The position numbers and the translations under genes are program-made. The notes beneath the pieces are model-generated. The model had not been told where the DNA came from and searched no databases. It worked only from the letters and a program-made list of their open reading frames with translations. 64,000 bases of DNA, taken from NCBI RefSeq assembly GCF_007671655.1, contig NZ_VCGX01000002.1, forward strand, positions 1-64,000, written 5' to 3'. The stretch comes from Marinobacter piscis. GTDB lineage: Bacteria > Pseudomonadota > Gammaproteobacteria > Pseudomonadales > Oleiphilaceae. Position 1 is the stretch's first letter. Each line of letters opens with the position of its first letter. This document shows, one piece after another, positions 20,101 to 33,496 of the stretch.

Positions 20101-20645
20101 TGCGTTCCTCCATTTCCGAACTCAAGCCCAATAAGGCACCGCAGCGGGTAGCCGGGTTGGTGATTGCACAAAGAACCATGAAAACCCGCACCGGCTCGAC
20201 TATGTGTTTTATCACTCTGGATGATCGGAGTGCGAGGATTGAGGCCACCTTGTTTTCTGAGGCCTTTTTTGAGAACCGGGAGTTGCTGCAAACGGATCAG
20301 GTGATCGTGGTTGAAGGTCAGGTAAGCCATGACGATTACTCCGGCCAGATGAAAATGCGAGTAAACTCCGTGATGGATGTACCCGGCGCACGCAAGCAGT
20401 TTGGCAAAGGACTGAAGCTGAATCTTTCCGCCGGTGAACTCCAGAATGGCCTCCTGGATAAAATTGACAGTACTCTGCGGCCCTTCCGCGGCGAAGGCAG
20501 TCCGGTCTGGATAGACTATGTCAGCCCGGAGGCCCGCACGCGGATTGAACTGGGGGATACCTGGCGTGTCCGGCCGGACGACACCCTGTTGCTGGAACTG
20601 AAGTATCTGGTAGGCGACCAGTGTGTAGAACTGGTCTATGATTGA
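17163..20645 (+). CDS. dnaE: DNA polymerase III alpha subunit
   Basis: The replicative polymerase, 1160 residues from the ATG at 17163, the same length as E. coli DnaE. An in-frame ATG at 17142 would add seven residues; the family start [15 protein letters not shown] favours the later one. An N-terminal PHP domain (about 5-280) begins [13 protein letters not shown]. The polymerase core follows with PDFDVDF (D402, D404) and the third catalytic Asp at about 556 in VKFDFLG. A helix-hairpin-helix region, the clamp-binding QxxxMF-type motif near 920 (GMMDMFGE) and an OB domain close the chain. It stands alone ahead of accA, as in many gammaproteobacteria. Confidence 0.97.
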   Translation: MSQTFVHLRVHSEYSMVDGLVRVEPLVERVAELGMPAVGLTEQSNMCSLVRFYKETTNAGVKPVIGADLWLDNPDEPDNPFRLTLLAKDNAGYLNLTEIISLGYTEGQRFGKPIIQRHWLESRAEGLIALSGAKVGDVGKALLSGKPELAKSRAEYWMNLYPDSFYLELQRTGRPGDEDCLHMNVELAQSLELPVVATNDVHFLEADDFEAHEARVCIGESRTLDDPRRERRFSDQQYLRTPDEMAELFSDIPEAIQNTVEIARRCSVTVRMGEYFLPNYPIPEGMTMDEYFRKVSEEGLEDRLVKILSKDDPEYESKRAAYYKRLNFELDIIIQMGFPGYFLIVMDFIKWAKENGVPVGPGRGSGAGSLVAYAQLITDIDPLQYDLLFERFLNPERVSMPDFDVDFCMEGRDRVIAYVAEKYGREAVSQIITFGTMAAKAVVRDVARVQGKSYGLADKLSKMIPFEVGMTLAKAVEQEPTLQEFLEQDEEAQEIWEMALKLEGVCRNAGKHAGGVVIAPTKITDFSPLYCDDEGGSLVTQFDKNDVEDAGLVKFDFLGLRTLTIIDWALKMINPRRESRGLAPLDINTIPLDDPASFTMLKKAETTAVFQLESRGMKDLIRRLQPDSLEDMIALVALFRPGPLQSGMVDDFIDRKHGVQPVSFPHPDYQYEGLKPVLEPTYGVILYQEQVMQIAQVMAGYSLGNADMLRRAMGKKKPEEMARQKQFFLEGCKDNGIDKTLAENIFDLVEKFAGYGFNKSHSAAYALVSYQTLWLKAHYTAEFMAAVLTADMQNTDKVVTLVEECRTLGLDLVLPDVSRSEYTFTVNDDGQVVYGLGAIKGLGEGPIQAVVEGRASGEPYQDLFDFCRRVDLKKINKRAMEALIRSGAMDKLGASRAQLMESIPKAVQQADQQSRNESVGMMDMFGEMLEAGEGGDPYADVAGVREWPEKQRLKGEKDTLGLYLTGHPFDEYEREVRQFVRSSISELKPNKAPQRVAGLVIAQRTMKTRTGSTMCFITLDDRSARIEATLFSEAFFENRELLQTDQVIVVEGQVSHDDYSGQMKMRVNSVMDVPGARKQFGKGLKLNLSAGELQNGLLDKIDSTLRPFRGEGSPVWIDYVSPEARTRIELGDTWRVRPDDTLLLELKYLVGDQCVELVYD

Positions 20646-20802
20646 GTGGCAGGGCAAAGAATAGGCCGGCATCAGGAGTGTTACCGGGATGCGGACTCAT
20701 ACCAATGTCCGCTTTTGTCGTGGCCCGGCCACTGATATCTTTGTCTCAAATTCTGTATGGGCGGCGTTGCGGTCCCGCCTGGCGATAAAATGATGGAACA
20801 TC

Positions 20803-21756
20803 ATGAACCCTAACTATCTCGATTTTGAACAGCCTATTGCCGACCTGGAAGCCAAGATTGAAGAGCTTCGCATGGTTGGCAATGACACTGATATAAACAT
20901 AACCGATGAAATTGCACGGCTGAAAAAGAAAAGTGTCAGCCTTACTGAAAGTATTTTCTCGGACCTTCACCCTTGGGATGTAGCCCGTCTTGCACGGCAT
21001 CCGCGCCGGCCATATACCCTGGATTACATCGAGATGATCTTTGAGGACTTCGATGAACTTCATGGTGACCGTACCTTTGCGGATGACCTGGCCATTGTCG
21101 GTGGTACGGCACGGCTGAATGGCCAGCCAGTCATGGTTATAGGGCACCAGAAAGGGCGTGAAGTCCGGGATAAAGTGAAGCGTAATTTCGGCATGCCGCG
21201 CCCGGAAGGGTACCGTAAAGCGCTGCGATTGATGGAAATGGCAGAACGCTTCAGGATGCCGGTTCTGACGTTTATAGATACGCCGGGCGCCTACCCGGGT
21301 ATTGGAGCTGAAGAACGCGGGCAAAGCGAGGCAATTGCCTATAACCTGGCAGTGATATCCAGATTGAAAACCCCGGTGATTTCCACAGTGATTGGCGAGG
21401 GCGGCTCCGGCGGCGCATTGGCTATTGGTGTGTGTGATCAGCTGAATATGCTGCAGTACTCAACCTATGCAGTGATCTCGCCGGAAGGGTGCGCGTCTAT
21501 TCTGTGGAAGAGTGCAGAGCACGCCTCTCAGGCTGCAGAATCCATGGGTGTAACAGCGGACCGGCTGCAAAGCCTGGGGCTTGCGGACAATGTTATTTCC
21601 GAACCCCTTGGTGGCGCCCACCGTAACCCGGAAGAGATGGCAGAGTCCCTGCGGGAAACTCTTGCGAATGGTTTGGCAGAACTTGGTCGTTTGCCGCTGG
21701 ATGAGCTGGTATCCCGACGGTACGAGCGGTTAACCCGGTATGACACAGGACGCTGA
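20803..21756 (+). CDS. accA: Acetyl-CoA carboxylase carboxyltransferase alpha subunit
   Basis: 317 residues (E. coli 319). It makes malonyl-CoA together with AccD, the first committed step of fatty acid synthesis. Hallmarks are [20 protein letters not shown] near 68-87, the carboxyltransferase core [20 protein letters not shown] near 157-176 and [12 protein letters not shown] near 200-211. The start [11 protein letters not shown] is the family start. The dnaE-accA order is typical of the class. tilS begins inside its last codons, with a 17-base overlap. Confidence 0.97.
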   Translation: MNPNYLDFEQPIADLEAKIEELRMVGNDTDINITDEIARLKKKSVSLTESIFSDLHPWDVARLARHPRRPYTLDYIEMIFEDFDELHGDRTFADDLAIVGGTARLNGQPVMVIGHQKGREVRDKVKRNFGMPRPEGYRKALRLMEMAERFRMPVLTFIDTPGAYPGIGAEERGQSEAIAYNLAVISRLKTPVISTVIGEGGSGGALAIGVCDQLNMLQYSTYAVISPEGCASILWKSAEHASQAAESMGVTADRLQSLGLADNVISEPLGGAHRNPEEMAESLRETLANGLAELGRLPLDELVSRRYERLTRYDTGR

Positions 21757-23080
21757 CCCGGCCCCGGAACAGGTTTTCCCGGAACAACTGAGCGCCCCCG
21801 TTGCTGCGGTACGGGGTTACCAAAGACTTTGGGTTGCGCTCAGTGGCGGCCTGGACTCCACACTCCTTTTGCATCTGGCAGCGCTTAGCCATCCTGAAGT
21901 GCAGGCGGTGCATATCAATCATCAGCTTCAGGTCAATGCCGGTGACACGCAGGCTTTTTGTGAGGAGCTGTGCAGCCGGCTTGGTGTGCCTCTTACCGTG
22001 CGGCCTGTGTCCGTTAAGCTGGGTTCCGGCCCCGGAGAGGGGCTTGAAGAGGCGGCCCGTAACGTTCGCTACCAGGCATTTAAAGAGTTGCTGGAGCCGG
22101 GTGATGTGCTGCTGATGGCTCACCACGGCGATGACCAGGCAGAGACAGTGTTGTTCCGCATGTGCCGCGGAACGGGTGTGGCCGGGCTTGCCGGCATGCC
22201 GGAGAGCCGGCCGCTGGGTGCGGGCCGGCTTGCGCGGCCACTGCTAGGTATTGAACGCTCTGAACTTGAGCGCTACGCCCGTCAGGCGGGCCTGTCCTGG
22301 GTGGACGACCCCAGCAACTCGAATCCGAAGTACGACCGTAATTTTCTGCGACTCACTATACTGCCCGCCCTGAAAAAGCGTTGGCCAGGCCTGATCAAAC
22401 GTCTGCAGCACAGTGCCGGCGCCTGCTCCGAAAGTGACTTTCTGAATCAGCGATTGGCACAGCTGCAGTGGCAGGCAATGGGCGGGCAGGCGCGTCGCCT
22501 TTCGGTTGAGGGCATGCGTGCACTGTCTCTGGCAGAAAAGAAAAACCTGTTGCGTTGGTGGGTCCGTCGCGCCGGGTTCCATCCACCCGCCGTCAGTAAC
22601 TGGTCACAGGTGCTGCATGATTTGTTGCAGGCCGACACAGACCGATCGCCGGAATTGCGGGGCAGCAATTATGTGTTGCGGCGTTACCAGGGTGATGTAT
22701 ACCTGGTCGGAGAATATACAGAGTTGCCGAAAGCGCCCGTGGTGCTTCAGTCTGGCCAGCCACTGAGGTGGGGTGAGTGGAAGATTCAGCTGATCCCCGC
22801 CTCGTCAGAAGCACGTCCTGAGCCGCGGATAAGGGTTTGTACGAGGCAGGGGGGAGAGCGTGTTCGTTTCACTGCTGATGGGCCCTCTAAACTCTTGAAA
22901 AAATGGCTTCAGGAGCAGGCCGTTCCACCCTGGGAAAGGGCGCGCCTGCCCTTGATTTTCAGCGGGCCGGAAGGTAGTGAAGACCTCGTCGGCATCGGTA
23001 GTTTATGGTGCTCTGGGCAATACTGTGGAGACGCCCCTGCCGCAGGTTGGAGGCTAGTTGTGGAACGGGAATTTGATTGA
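21740..23080 (+). CDS. tilS: tRNA(Ile)-lysidine synthase
   Basis: 446 residues. TilS changes C34 of the CAU-anticodon tRNA(Ile) to lysidine, so that it reads AUA. The ATP pyrophosphatase loop SGGLDS is at 35-40. Further core motifs are [20 protein letters not shown] near 133-152 and [18 protein letters not shown] near 185-202. A TilS substrate-binding domain and the C-terminal TilS domain (about 370-446, with [20 protein letters not shown]) complete the protein. The ATG overlaps accA by 17 bases, so translation is probably coupled. Confidence 0.95.
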   Translation: MTQDADPAPEQVFPEQLSAPVAAVRGYQRLWVALSGGLDSTLLLHLAALSHPEVQAVHINHQLQVNAGDTQAFCEELCSRLGVPLTVRPVSVKLGSGPGEGLEEAARNVRYQAFKELLEPGDVLLMAHHGDDQAETVLFRMCRGTGVAGLAGMPESRPLGAGRLARPLLGIERSELERYARQAGLSWVDDPSNSNPKYDRNFLRLTILPALKKRWPGLIKRLQHSAGACSESDFLNQRLAQLQWQAMGGQARRLSVEGMRALSLAEKKNLLRWWVRRAGFHPPAVSNWSQVLHDLLQADTDRSPELRGSNYVLRRYQGDVYLVGEYTELPKAPVVLQSGQPLRWGEWKIQLIPASSEARPEPRIRVCTRQGGERVRFTADGPSKLLKKWLQEQAVPPWERARLPLIFSGPEGSEDLVGIGSLWCSGQYCGDAPAAGWRLVVEREFD

Positions 23081-23120
23081 GTCACTCAGGCCTTTCTGGT
23101 AGTCTGGCGTCCCATCTTGA

Positions 23121-25666
<2,546 letters not shown>

Positions 25667-25667
25667 G

Positions 25668-25787
25668 GGAGTACGAACAGGTGGGGGATGGCTTTCCGAA
25701 ACACGCTCCTTCGGCACATCCATGTGACGCTTGGGCTCCGCCATCCCTGGCTCCGCACAGTTTCGGAAAGCCATCCCCCACCTGCTC
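25668..25787. repeat. Palindromic element A (kdsA-eno intergenic)
   Basis: Arms at 25678-25702 and 25760-25784 are perfectly complementary over 25 bases. Inside are two small hairpins: CAC-ATCCAT-GTG (25715-25726) and GCC-ATCCCT-GGC (25740-25751). GGAG (25668) and GCTC (25784) bound it, with a five- to six-base TACGA(A) bulge on the left side only. The inner part matches elements B and C, but the arms are unrelated to theirs. A 67-residue open frame across it (25646-25849) is a shadow of the repeat. Confidence 0.9.
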
Positions 25788-25818
25788 TATATCTGACTTT
25801 AAAACTGCAACCGTTTAG

Positions 25819-27141
<1,323 letters not shown>

Positions 27142-27146
27142 AAAAA

Positions 27147-27176
27147 CTGTCGTTAACCTGTGTCAGTATCTATACT
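27147..27176 (+). promoter_or_regulatory. Possible promoter for ftsB-ispD-ispF
   Basis: CTGTCG (27147-27152) and TATACT (27171-27176) are separated by 18 bases and resemble sigma-70 -35 and -10 boxes; the -10 is a 5/6 match, the -35 weak. A 7-base inverted repeat, CGTTAAC (27151-27157) and GTTAACG (27187-27193), flanks the -10 and could be an operator. Position 54 bases before ftsB fits. Confidence 0.35.
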
Positions 27177-27229
27177 CCAAGCTGAAGTTAACGTATGAAT
27201 TGGCTGACTCCTGAACGGACACATTACTG

Positions 27230-27502
27230 ATGAAGCTGCTCTGGGCTATCATGGTCATTCTTATTCTCCTGCTCCAGGTGCGCCTGTGGGTCGGGGAGGG
27301 CAGCTTTGCGCAAGTGTGGACTCTGGAGGAGGCAATCGCTGAACAGCGCGAGGAAAATGCCGGGCTTTCTGCTCGTAATGAGCGTCTGTACGCGGAGGTG
27401 CGCAACCTTCGTAATGAGCAGGGTGCCGTCGAGGAGCGGGCCCGGATGAATCTGGGGTTGATTCGTGATGATGAAACCTTTTTTCTTGTTGTTGAGCAGT
27501 AA
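27230..27502 (+). CDS. ftsB: Cell division protein FtsB
   Basis: 90 residues. A single N-terminal membrane segment (about 2-22) is followed by a coiled coil (about 28-70) rich in Glu, Arg and Leu heptads (EEAIAEQREENAGLSARNER), then a short periplasmic tail with EERARMNLGLI. FtsB joins FtsL and FtsQ in the divisome and helps to activate septal wall synthesis. The eno-ftsB-ispD order is widely conserved. A palindromic element fills the gap to ispD. Confidence 0.93.
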   Translation: MKLLWAIMVILILLLQVRLWVGEGSFAQVWTLEEAIAEQREENAGLSARNERLYAEVRNLRNEQGAVEERARMNLGLIRDDETFFLVVEQ

Positions 27503-27515
27503 TGTTTTTTGATCT

Positions 27516-27631
27516 GGAGTACGACGCGGTGGCCAAGGCTTTAACGGGAAACGCTACGAGCACATCCATGTGCGCTTGACGGTGGCCATCCCTGGCCACC
27601 GACATTCCCGTTAAAGCCTTGGCCACCGCTC
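27516..27631. repeat. Palindromic element B (ftsB-ispD intergenic)
   Basis: Arms at 27526-27550 and 27605-27629 are perfectly complementary over 25 bases and differ wholly from those of element A. The inner hairpins are CAC-ATCCAT-GTG (27561-27572) and an eight-base stem around ATCCCT (27588-27593). GGAG (27516) plus TACGA on the left and GCTC (27628) on the right repeat the frame seen in element A. It occupies almost all of the space between the two genes. Confidence 0.9.
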
Positions 27632-27654
27632 CCCAGACCATATGCAGATGCCCT

Positions 27655-28356
27655 ATGACCTCTCCCAAGTACTGGCTTATTGTCCCCGCCGCAGGCATTG
27701 GTCAGCGCATGAAAGCAGAATATCCCAAGCAATACCTCCGTATTAACAATCGCTTTATTCTGGACATCACGCTGTCGCGCCTGATGGGTTCCGGTCTTTT
27801 TGCCGGTTGCATGGTTCCGTTGAATGCTGCCGATCAGTGGTGGCCGGAGTCTGACGCCAGCAATGATGATCGTATTCAGACCTGCAGCGGCGGTACGGAG
27901 CGGGTGGACTCTGTGCTTTCGGCGCTCTATGCACTGAACGGGCAGGTGGCAGCCGATGATTGGGTGCTGGTTCATGATGCCGCTCGTCCTTGTGTTCATT
28001 CCGAAGATCTGGCCAACCTCGTTTCAACGCTGTCTGATCACTCCGTGGGCGGGCTGCTGGCAGCCCCGGTTGCGGATACGCTTAAAAAGGCGCTTCCCGG
28101 GCCTGAGGCGAAGGTGTCGGAAACTGTGGATCGCAGTCAGTTATGGCGGGCACTCACACCTCAGATGTTTCGGTATTCCCTGTTGGTTAAAGCCCTGGAA
28201 GTGGTCCTGAAAGAGGGGTTGCCGGTTACGGATGAGTCCTCGGCTATGGAGTTTTCCGGTAACATGCCGGTTCTTGTGGAAGGCCGGCCGGATAATATAA
28301 AGATTACCGTACCCGCTGACCTGGATCTTGCCGGCTTTATTCTTGGCCGGCTCTGA
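27655..28356 (+). CDS. ispD: 2-C-methyl-D-erythritol 4-phosphate cytidylyltransferase
   Basis: 233 residues (E. coli 236). It couples MEP to CTP in the non-mevalonate isoprenoid pathway. The nucleotide-binding loop is [18 protein letters not shown] near 11-28; [11 protein letters not shown] near 104-114 and [17 protein letters not shown] near 154-170 complete the active site. The ATG at 27655 gives the normal N-terminus [14 protein letters not shown]; the open frame reaches into element B, but that part is repeat. No clear ribosome site lies before the ATG. The arm of element B ends 25 bases upstream. Confidence 0.95.
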   Translation: MTSPKYWLIVPAAGIGQRMKAEYPKQYLRINNRFILDITLSRLMGSGLFAGCMVPLNAADQWWPESDASNDDRIQTCSGGTERVDSVLSALYALNGQVAADDWVLVHDAARPCVHSEDLANLVSTLSDHSVGGLLAAPVADTLKKALPGPEAKVSETVDRSQLWRALTPQMFRYSLLVKALEVVLKEGLPVTDESSAMEFSGNMPVLVEGRPDNIKITVPADLDLAGFILGRL

Positions 28357-28372
28357 GTTGACTGGAGTTTTT

Positions 28373-28852
28373 ATGCGAATAGGTCAGGGCTTTGATGTCC
28401 ACGCCTTTGGTGAAGGGGATGCGGTGATTCTTGGCGGTGTCTCCATACCTCATAACCAGGGCCTGGTAGCCCACTCTGATGGTGATGTCCTCCTGCATGC
28501 ATTAGCCGATGCACTTTTGGGTGCCGTAGCTCTGGGGGATATCGGTAAGTTGTTTCCGGACACCAGTGCCGAGTGGGCAGGGGCCGATAGCCGGGCGCTG
28601 TTACGTCAGGTTATGGCGCGAGTGGCGGATGAGGGCTTTGGTGTTGTTAACGTGGACACAACCCTGATTGCACAAGTACCTAAAATGGCCCCTCACATTG
28701 AAGCCATGCGGCTGAACATTGCGCAGGATCTGGGAATCCCGGCGGGCTGTGTGAGTGTTAAGGCAACCACCAGTGAAAAACTCGGGTTTACCGGCCGGGG
28801 TGAGGGCATTGCGTGTCAGGCAGTGTGCCTGCTGGAGTCAGTCAACTCGTGA
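28373..28852 (+). CDS. ispF: 2-C-methyl-D-erythritol 2,4-cyclodiphosphate synthase
   Basis: 159 residues, identical in length to E. coli IspF. It cyclises CDP-ME 2-phosphate, releasing CMP. The zinc site is GFDVHAF near 5-11, with Asp 7 and His 9, and a third ligand His lies in [18 protein letters not shown]. The ATG at 28373 has TGGAG seven bases upstream and gives the family start [10 protein letters not shown]. It follows ispD after 16 bases; the truD start overlaps its stop. Confidence 0.96.
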   Translation: MRIGQGFDVHAFGEGDAVILGGVSIPHNQGLVAHSDGDVLLHALADALLGAVALGDIGKLFPDTSAEWAGADSRALLRQVMARVADEGFGVVNVDTTLIAQVPKMAPHIEAMRLNIAQDLGIPAGCVSVKATTSEKLGFTGRGEGIACQAVCLLESVNS

Positions 28853-29934
28853 CTGATACCAGCGTGCACAAGTGGCGGCTGGATTGGCCGGTTTCAGGTG
28901 GCACACGGGTAGCCAGGGCCTGTTTAAAAACCATGCCGGAAGACTTTCGGGTAAGTGAAACATTGGAAGGGTTTCCGGAGTCGCTTTCAGGTTTGTCGGG
29001 TGAGGCCGTTGTTGATGGTGATGGAGAGCACTTGTGTTTGCGGCTGGAGAAGACCGGAGATAATACCGAGTATGTGGCGGGTGAGCTTGCGGCTTTGGCG
29101 GGCTGTCGGTCTTTTGATGTAGGTTTCTGTGGTCTTAAGGACCGGCATGCGGTAACCACTCAGTGGTTCAGTCTGTACCGGCCCGGTATGTTCGAGGATG
29201 ATGCGGCGCTAATGGCACAGGTTTCGGAGCGCTGGCGGGTGACGGCCTTTTGCCGAAGCACACGAAAGCTCCGTCGTGGCGAGCATCAGGGAAATCACTT
29301 CATCATCAGACTGCGGCAGGTGAGCGCCAGCCGGGAAGCCGTTGACGGTGCACTTGAGCGCCTGAAAAGCCATGGAGCTCCAAATTACTTCGGGCCTCAA
29401 CGCTTTGGTTTCGGAGGAGCCAATCTGGATCGGGCCGTGCATATTGACCCTTCAACTCTGAATCGTCGCAGGAGGCATGGAAAGGGCCGGGGACGAGCAA
29501 GTGGTGGCAGAGGCAGCCGGAAAAACGTATTGTACTTTTCGGCAGCCCGCTCGTGGCTATTTAATGAAGTGCTGGCGGACAGGGTTATGCAGGGCAGTTG
29601 GCAAACACCACTTCCCGGAGAGCCAGAGACGTTTGCGACCGGCCCCCTGTGGGGCGACGGAGGCACCACAGCCAGTGGTGACGTCGGGCAGCAGGAACGC
29701 AATATTGTGGCACGCACTCCGGAACTGGCAGCATTGTTTCAGACAACCCGCATGAAGCCGGAGCGCCGCCCTTTGGTCGCCACGCCGAAGAGTCTGAACT
29801 GGCTCTGGCTGGAGGACAATGTACTTGAACTGGACTTTTTTCTCGAGCCGGGGCAGTACGCAACCACCGTTTTGAGCGATATTTTTGAGCTTGAGGACAT
29901 GAGCCTCGGCCACCATACACAGACGCATGGCTGA
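28849..29934 (+). CDS. truD: tRNA pseudouridine(13) synthase
   Basis: 361 residues from the GTG at 28849, which overlaps the ispF TGA. TruD makes pseudouridine 13 in tRNA(Glu). Conserved blocks are MPEDFRVSE near 26-34, with the start of the catalytic fold, then [17 protein letters not shown] near 88-104, where the Asp is catalytic, and [11 protein letters not shown] near 178-188. An Arg/Gly-rich stretch at about 204-225 ([20 protein letters not shown]) is longer than the short link in E. coli. The ispF-truD-surE-pcm-nlpD-rpoS order is classical. Confidence 0.94.
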   Translation: MTDTSVHKWRLDWPVSGGTRVARACLKTMPEDFRVSETLEGFPESLSGLSGEAVVDGDGEHLCLRLEKTGDNTEYVAGELAALAGCRSFDVGFCGLKDRHAVTTQWFSLYRPGMFEDDAALMAQVSERWRVTAFCRSTRKLRRGEHQGNHFIIRLRQVSASREAVDGALERLKSHGAPNYFGPQRFGFGGANLDRAVHIDPSTLNRRRRHGKGRGRASGGRGSRKNVLYFSAARSWLFNEVLADRVMQGSWQTPLPGEPETFATGPLWGDGGTTASGDVGQQERNIVARTPELAALFQTTRMKPERRPLVATPKSLNWLWLEDNVLELDFFLEPGQYATTVLSDIFELEDMSLGHHTQTHG

Positions 29935-29981
29935 ACAGTCGGCTTAGCCATCGCGTGGCCAGATAATGTCGGGAGATTATT

Positions 29982-30752
29982 GTGCGCATTTTGTTGTCAA
30001 ATGATGACGGTGTTCATTCGCCGGGGCTTATCGCCCTGTATGAAGGTCTCAAAACCCTGGGTGATCTTGAAGTCGTCGCCCCGGACAGGGATCACAGCGG
30101 AGCGAGTAATGCACTGACGCTTAACCGCCCCCTTACGGTAGAAGATCATCCGGGTGGTTTCCGCTCTATTGATGGTACGCCCACCGACTGTGTGCACCTG
30201 GCTGTTAATGGCCTGTTTCCTGAATCGTTTGACCGGGTAGTTTCCGGTATCAACACTCACGCTAACCTGGGAGACGATATCATCTACTCCGGCACTGTCG
30301 CGGCCGCAACGGAAGGTCGCCATCTGGGGCTGCCGGCGATTGCCGTCTCTCTGGTCAGTGAAGGGCAGAATCATTTTGATACAGCCGCCAGAGTTGTCCG
30401 TATGCTCCTGGAAAGTGAGCGCCCCCTGAGCCTGGGGCCACGGTCAATATTGAATGTGAATGTGCCGGATGTGCCCTGGGAAGAGCTGGCGGGCTTTCGC
30501 GTGACCCGCCTCGGTAACCGCGAACGGGCGGAAAGCGCGGTACCCATGACCTGTCCCAGAGGAAAAGAGCGTTATTGGATTGGTGCTGCGGGTAAGGGTG
30601 GTGATGCGGGCCCGGGAACTGACTTTCACGCTGTCGCACAAGGGTATGTTTCGCTGACGCCGGTTCACATTGATATGACTCGTCATGAAGCCCTGGTGTC
30701 CCTCAGAACCTGGGCAGACTCACTTCCGGATGTTCACGGAGGCGGTGTGTGA
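29982..30752 (+). CDS. surE: 5'/3'-nucleotidase SurE
   Basis: 256 residues starting at a GTG with GGGAG eight bases upstream. SurE removes phosphate from nucleoside monophosphates and aids stationary-phase survival. The metal site is SNDDG (Asp 8 and 9), with SGASNAL near 39-45 and [20 protein letters not shown] near 87-106. pcm begins within its last codon, so translation is coupled. Confidence 0.96.
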   Translation: MRILLSNDDGVHSPGLIALYEGLKTLGDLEVVAPDRDHSGASNALTLNRPLTVEDHPGGFRSIDGTPTDCVHLAVNGLFPESFDRVVSGINTHANLGDDIIYSGTVAAATEGRHLGLPAIAVSLVSEGQNHFDTAARVVRMLLESERPLSLGPRSILNVNVPDVPWEELAGFRVTRLGNRERAESAVPMTCPRGKERYWIGAAGKGGDAGPGTDFHAVAQGYVSLTPVHIDMTRHEALVSLRTWADSLPDVHGGGV

Positions 30753-31405
30753 GCAGTCCTCTGCAAGGTATCGGGATGACATCCAGACGTACGCGTATGC
30801 GCCTGGTGCAGCGCCTCAGGGAGTCTGGTATTGAGTCAGACGCCGTGCTCGAGGTTATGGGGCAGGTGCCGCGTCATATATTTCTGGATGAGGCTTTGTC
30901 CCACCGGGCTTATGAGGACACCTCATTGCCTATCGGTCACGGCCAGACGCTGTCTCAGCCGTATATTGTGGCCCGGATGACGGAGTTATTGCTCAGGCAT
31001 GAGCCCGCCAGTGTGCTGGAGTTAGGGACAGGCTCGGGGTATCAGACAGCGGTGCTGTCGCAATTATTTGAGCAGATATACAGCGTGGAGCGGATCAAGC
31101 CTCTACAGGACCGGGCCCGGGAACGGTTGCGTCAGCTCAACATCCGGAATGTGCTTCTCAAACATGCAGATGGAGGCATGGGGTGGCCGGAACGCGGTCC
31201 GTTTGATGGCATTATCGTGACCGCAGCACCGATGGATGTGCCCGGTGAACTCCTGGACCAGCTTGCCGATGGTGGTGTGCTGGTAGCGCCAGTAGGTGAA
31301 GAGCGTCAGGTCCTCGTGGAAGTGATGCGACATGGTAACGAGTTTGAGCGCCGCGAGCTTGAGCCTGTTCATTTCGTGCCCTTACTGGGCGGAGTTGTCC
31401 GTTGA
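30749..31405 (+). CDS. pcm: Protein-L-isoaspartate O-methyltransferase
   Basis: 218 residues from the GTG at 30749, overlapping the surE stop by four bases. It methylates isoaspartyl residues in damaged proteins using S-adenosylmethionine. Motifs are [19 protein letters not shown] near 65-83, the SAM loop [18 protein letters not shown] near 90-107, and [20 protein letters not shown] near 157-176. The pairing with surE and rpoS reflects a shared role in stationary phase. Confidence 0.95.
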   Translation: MSSPLQGIGMTSRRTRMRLVQRLRESGIESDAVLEVMGQVPRHIFLDEALSHRAYEDTSLPIGHGQTLSQPYIVARMTELLLRHEPASVLELGTGSGYQTAVLSQLFEQIYSVERIKPLQDRARERLRQLNIRNVLLKHADGGMGWPERGPFDGIIVTAAPMDVPGELLDQLADGGVLVAPVGEERQVLVEVMRHGNEFERRELEPVHFVPLLGGVVR

Positions 31406-32373
31406 GTGGGCGACAGCCGGAATCACCGGCAGGCGCACACACTCGTCAACAGCATCCCGTTACCATTTTTTTCAGGGGCGTTGCGATGGGCGCCGCGGAT
31501 ATTGTTCCTGGTGTATCCGGCGGTACTATTGCGCTTATAACCGGTATTTACTTTCGCCTTCTGGAAGCGATCAACGCGGTTCCCGGCGCGTTGCGCAAGG
31601 ACTTGTTCAGGGGCAACCTGAGAGCTTTCTGGCACGCCTGTGATGCGACTTTCCTCGCTACTTTGTTAGCGGGAATCCTTTCAAGTATTGCAGCCCTGGC
31701 CTCGGGAATCAGTTTTTTACTGACTGAATACCCGATTCTCGTCTGGAGTTTTTTCTTCGGACTTATTCTTGCATCAGTCTGGCATGTGGGGCGCCAGGCC
31801 ATTCATTACCGACCGGGACTGTTTATACCTCTCGCTGTTGGTGTTGCCATCGCCTGGTGGATTACGACTCTGTCAGCAGGGCAGGTGAACCCTTCGGGCC
31901 TGACATTTTTCGCGGCTGGGGCCGTTGCAATCTGCGCGATGATACTGCCAGGCATTTCCGGAAGTTTTATCCTGGTTATCCTGGGTATGTATGCACCGGT
32001 TCTGGCGGCCATCCGGTCTTTTGACCTTGGAGTCCTGTTCTTGTTTATGGTTGGGTGCCTGGTGGGGTTGCTTTCTGTGGCACGGCTGATTACATGGGCA
32101 TTCCATAACTACCATGACTCTGTACTGGCATTGCTTACCGGCTTCATGATTGGCGCACTGAATAAAGTCTGGCCATGGAAAGAAACACTGAGCTGGCGAA
32201 TAAACAGTTCCGGAAAACAGGTACCTTTGAATGAGGTAAGTGTCACTCCGGAGACATTTGCCAGCATCACCGGCTCGGACCCGCAAGTCGCCATGGCTTT
32301 GGTCATGTCAGTTGTGGGTGTGGCTCTGGTTATTGGCATTGAGTGGCTGGGTGCCCGGGGATTCAGGCGGTAA
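31402..32373 (+). CDS. DUF368 (PopT-type) undecaprenyl-phosphate translocase
   Basis: 323 residues with about eight to ten membrane segments. The family marks are [23 protein letters not shown] near 26-48 (quoted in part) and a second [19 protein letters not shown] near 173-191; the paired DxxPGxSGG motifs show internal duplication. DUF368 proteins (PopT) were recently shown to return undecaprenyl phosphate across the membrane for cell wall and surface polymer synthesis. The TTG start at 31402 overlaps the pcm stop, so it belongs to the surE-pcm unit. Its place between pcm and nlpD is unusual compared with E. coli. Confidence 0.9.
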   Translation: MSGRQPESPAGAHTRQQHPVTIFFRGVAMGAADIVPGVSGGTIALITGIYFRLLEAINAVPGALRKDLFRGNLRAFWHACDATFLATLLAGILSSIAALASGISFLLTEYPILVWSFFFGLILASVWHVGRQAIHYRPGLFIPLAVGVAIAWWITTLSAGQVNPSGLTFFAAGAVAICAMILPGISGSFILVILGMYAPVLAAIRSFDLGVLFLFMVGCLVGLLSVARLITWAFHNYHDSVLALLTGFMIGALNKVWPWKETLSWRINSSGKQVPLNEVSVTPETFASITGSDPQVAMALVMSVVGVALVIGIEWLGARGFRR

Positions 32374-32412
32374 ACCGGTGTTACTTTCGCAGGCATACAG
32401 CTGTTTCCGGTT

Positions 32413-32442
32413 GTAACAGAAACCATAGCGCGTAACAGAAAC
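32413..32442 (+). repeat. Two direct copies of GTAACAGAAAC upstream of nlpD
   Basis: The 11-base motif occurs at 32413-32423 and 32432-32442, start to start 19 bases apart, in the 146-base gap before nlpD. Phasing near two helical turns suggests a possible protein-binding site. A weak TTGGAT/TACATT promoter-like pair follows at about 32459-32490. Confidence 0.4.
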
Positions 32443-32519
32443 AACAGCCTGGTAACTTGGATTTGGTTTGGAAATGTGCGATACATTAGCGAGTTACTTC
32501 TTAAACTTCAGGGTTTTCT

Positions 32520-33341
32520 TTGAGCAAATGTAAAGCCTGCCTCTCTCTGCTTCTTATTGTAGCGCTTACAGGCACCCTGAGTGGCTGTAATACTCAGGCG
32601 CTTCATCGCGATGATATCTATAACCCTCCGGTCTACTGGGGCCGGCATGTTGTTCGTCAGGGTGAGACTCTGTATGGCATCGCCTGGTCCTACGGTCGGG
32701 ATTACCGGGAACTGGGCAGGGCTAACGGTATAAGTCCACCCTGGAATATCCAGGTGGGGCAGGTCCTGCGTCTGGATCTTCGGGGTAAAACAGGCTCCGG
32801 AAGTAGTCGTGGAACAACGACACAACATGCAAGCACATCCTCCCGCTCTTCATCACGAACGCAACCCGCCCGGGCTTCTACAAGACAAACTGCGAGCCCC
32901 AAAAAGCCGAGGGTTACCAGCAAACCGGATACGTCCGCTCCCCTGGCATCCCGCACCCAGACAGTTGCCAGTATCCCCTGGCGCTGGCCGCACTCTGGCA
33001 CTGTAATTGCAGGGTATTCTGCGTCGGGTAAAGTCAACAAAGGTGTTGATATTTCCGGAAAAGCAGGAGACTCTGTAAGAGCAGCCGCAGACGGTAACGT
33101 AGTCTATGCAGGTAACGGCTTGCTGGGTTACGGCAACCTGATCATTATTAACCATAATGAGCATTACCTGAGCGCCTATGCCCATAATCGAAAGATTCTG
33201 GTCAGTGAAGGCGAAACGGTGAAAGCCGGGCAGGTTGTGGCTGAGCTTGGCAGCAGTGGCGCTCAAAGACCCATGCTGCATTTCGAGATCCGGAAAAATG
33301 GCAAACCGGTTGATCCGGCTCATTACTTGCCAGCACGCTAA
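32520..33341 (+). CDS. nlpD: Murein hydrolase activator NlpD
   Basis: 273 residues from a TTG start. A lipoprotein signal ends in TLSGC, Cys at 23. A LysM peptidoglycan-binding domain follows (about 42-86, HVVRQGETLYGIAWSYGRD), then a Ser/Thr/Lys/Arg-rich linker and a LytM (M23) domain (about 155-270). The first zinc ligand His is replaced by Asn in NKGVDISG, as in E. coli NlpD, so it should be non-catalytic and act by activating the amidase AmiC at division. The rpoS promoter normally lies within this gene; I could not single it out. Confidence 0.93.
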   Translation: MSKCKACLSLLLIVALTGTLSGCNTQALHRDDIYNPPVYWGRHVVRQGETLYGIAWSYGRDYRELGRANGISPPWNIQVGQVLRLDLRGKTGSGSSRGTTTQHASTSSRSSSRTQPARASTRQTASPKKPRVTSKPDTSAPLASRTQTVASIPWRWPHSGTVIAGYSASGKVNKGVDISGKAGDSVRAAADGNVVYAGNGLLGYGNLIIINHNEHYLSAYAHNRKILVSEGETVKAGQVVAELGSSGAQRPMLHFEIRKNGKPVDPAHYLPAR

Positions 33342-33496
33342 TAATTGACAGAGTGTCTTTCAAAAGAATAAAAACGTGAGGCAAGTGTTTTAGCAGGTGC
33401 GTAAAGATGTCCTGAAAAACAAAAAAGAGAACCCGGGCCCGTAATAATAAGAGAGTCGGGCACATATCCAGGATGAATGAAAGGCAGGGCAAAGAT

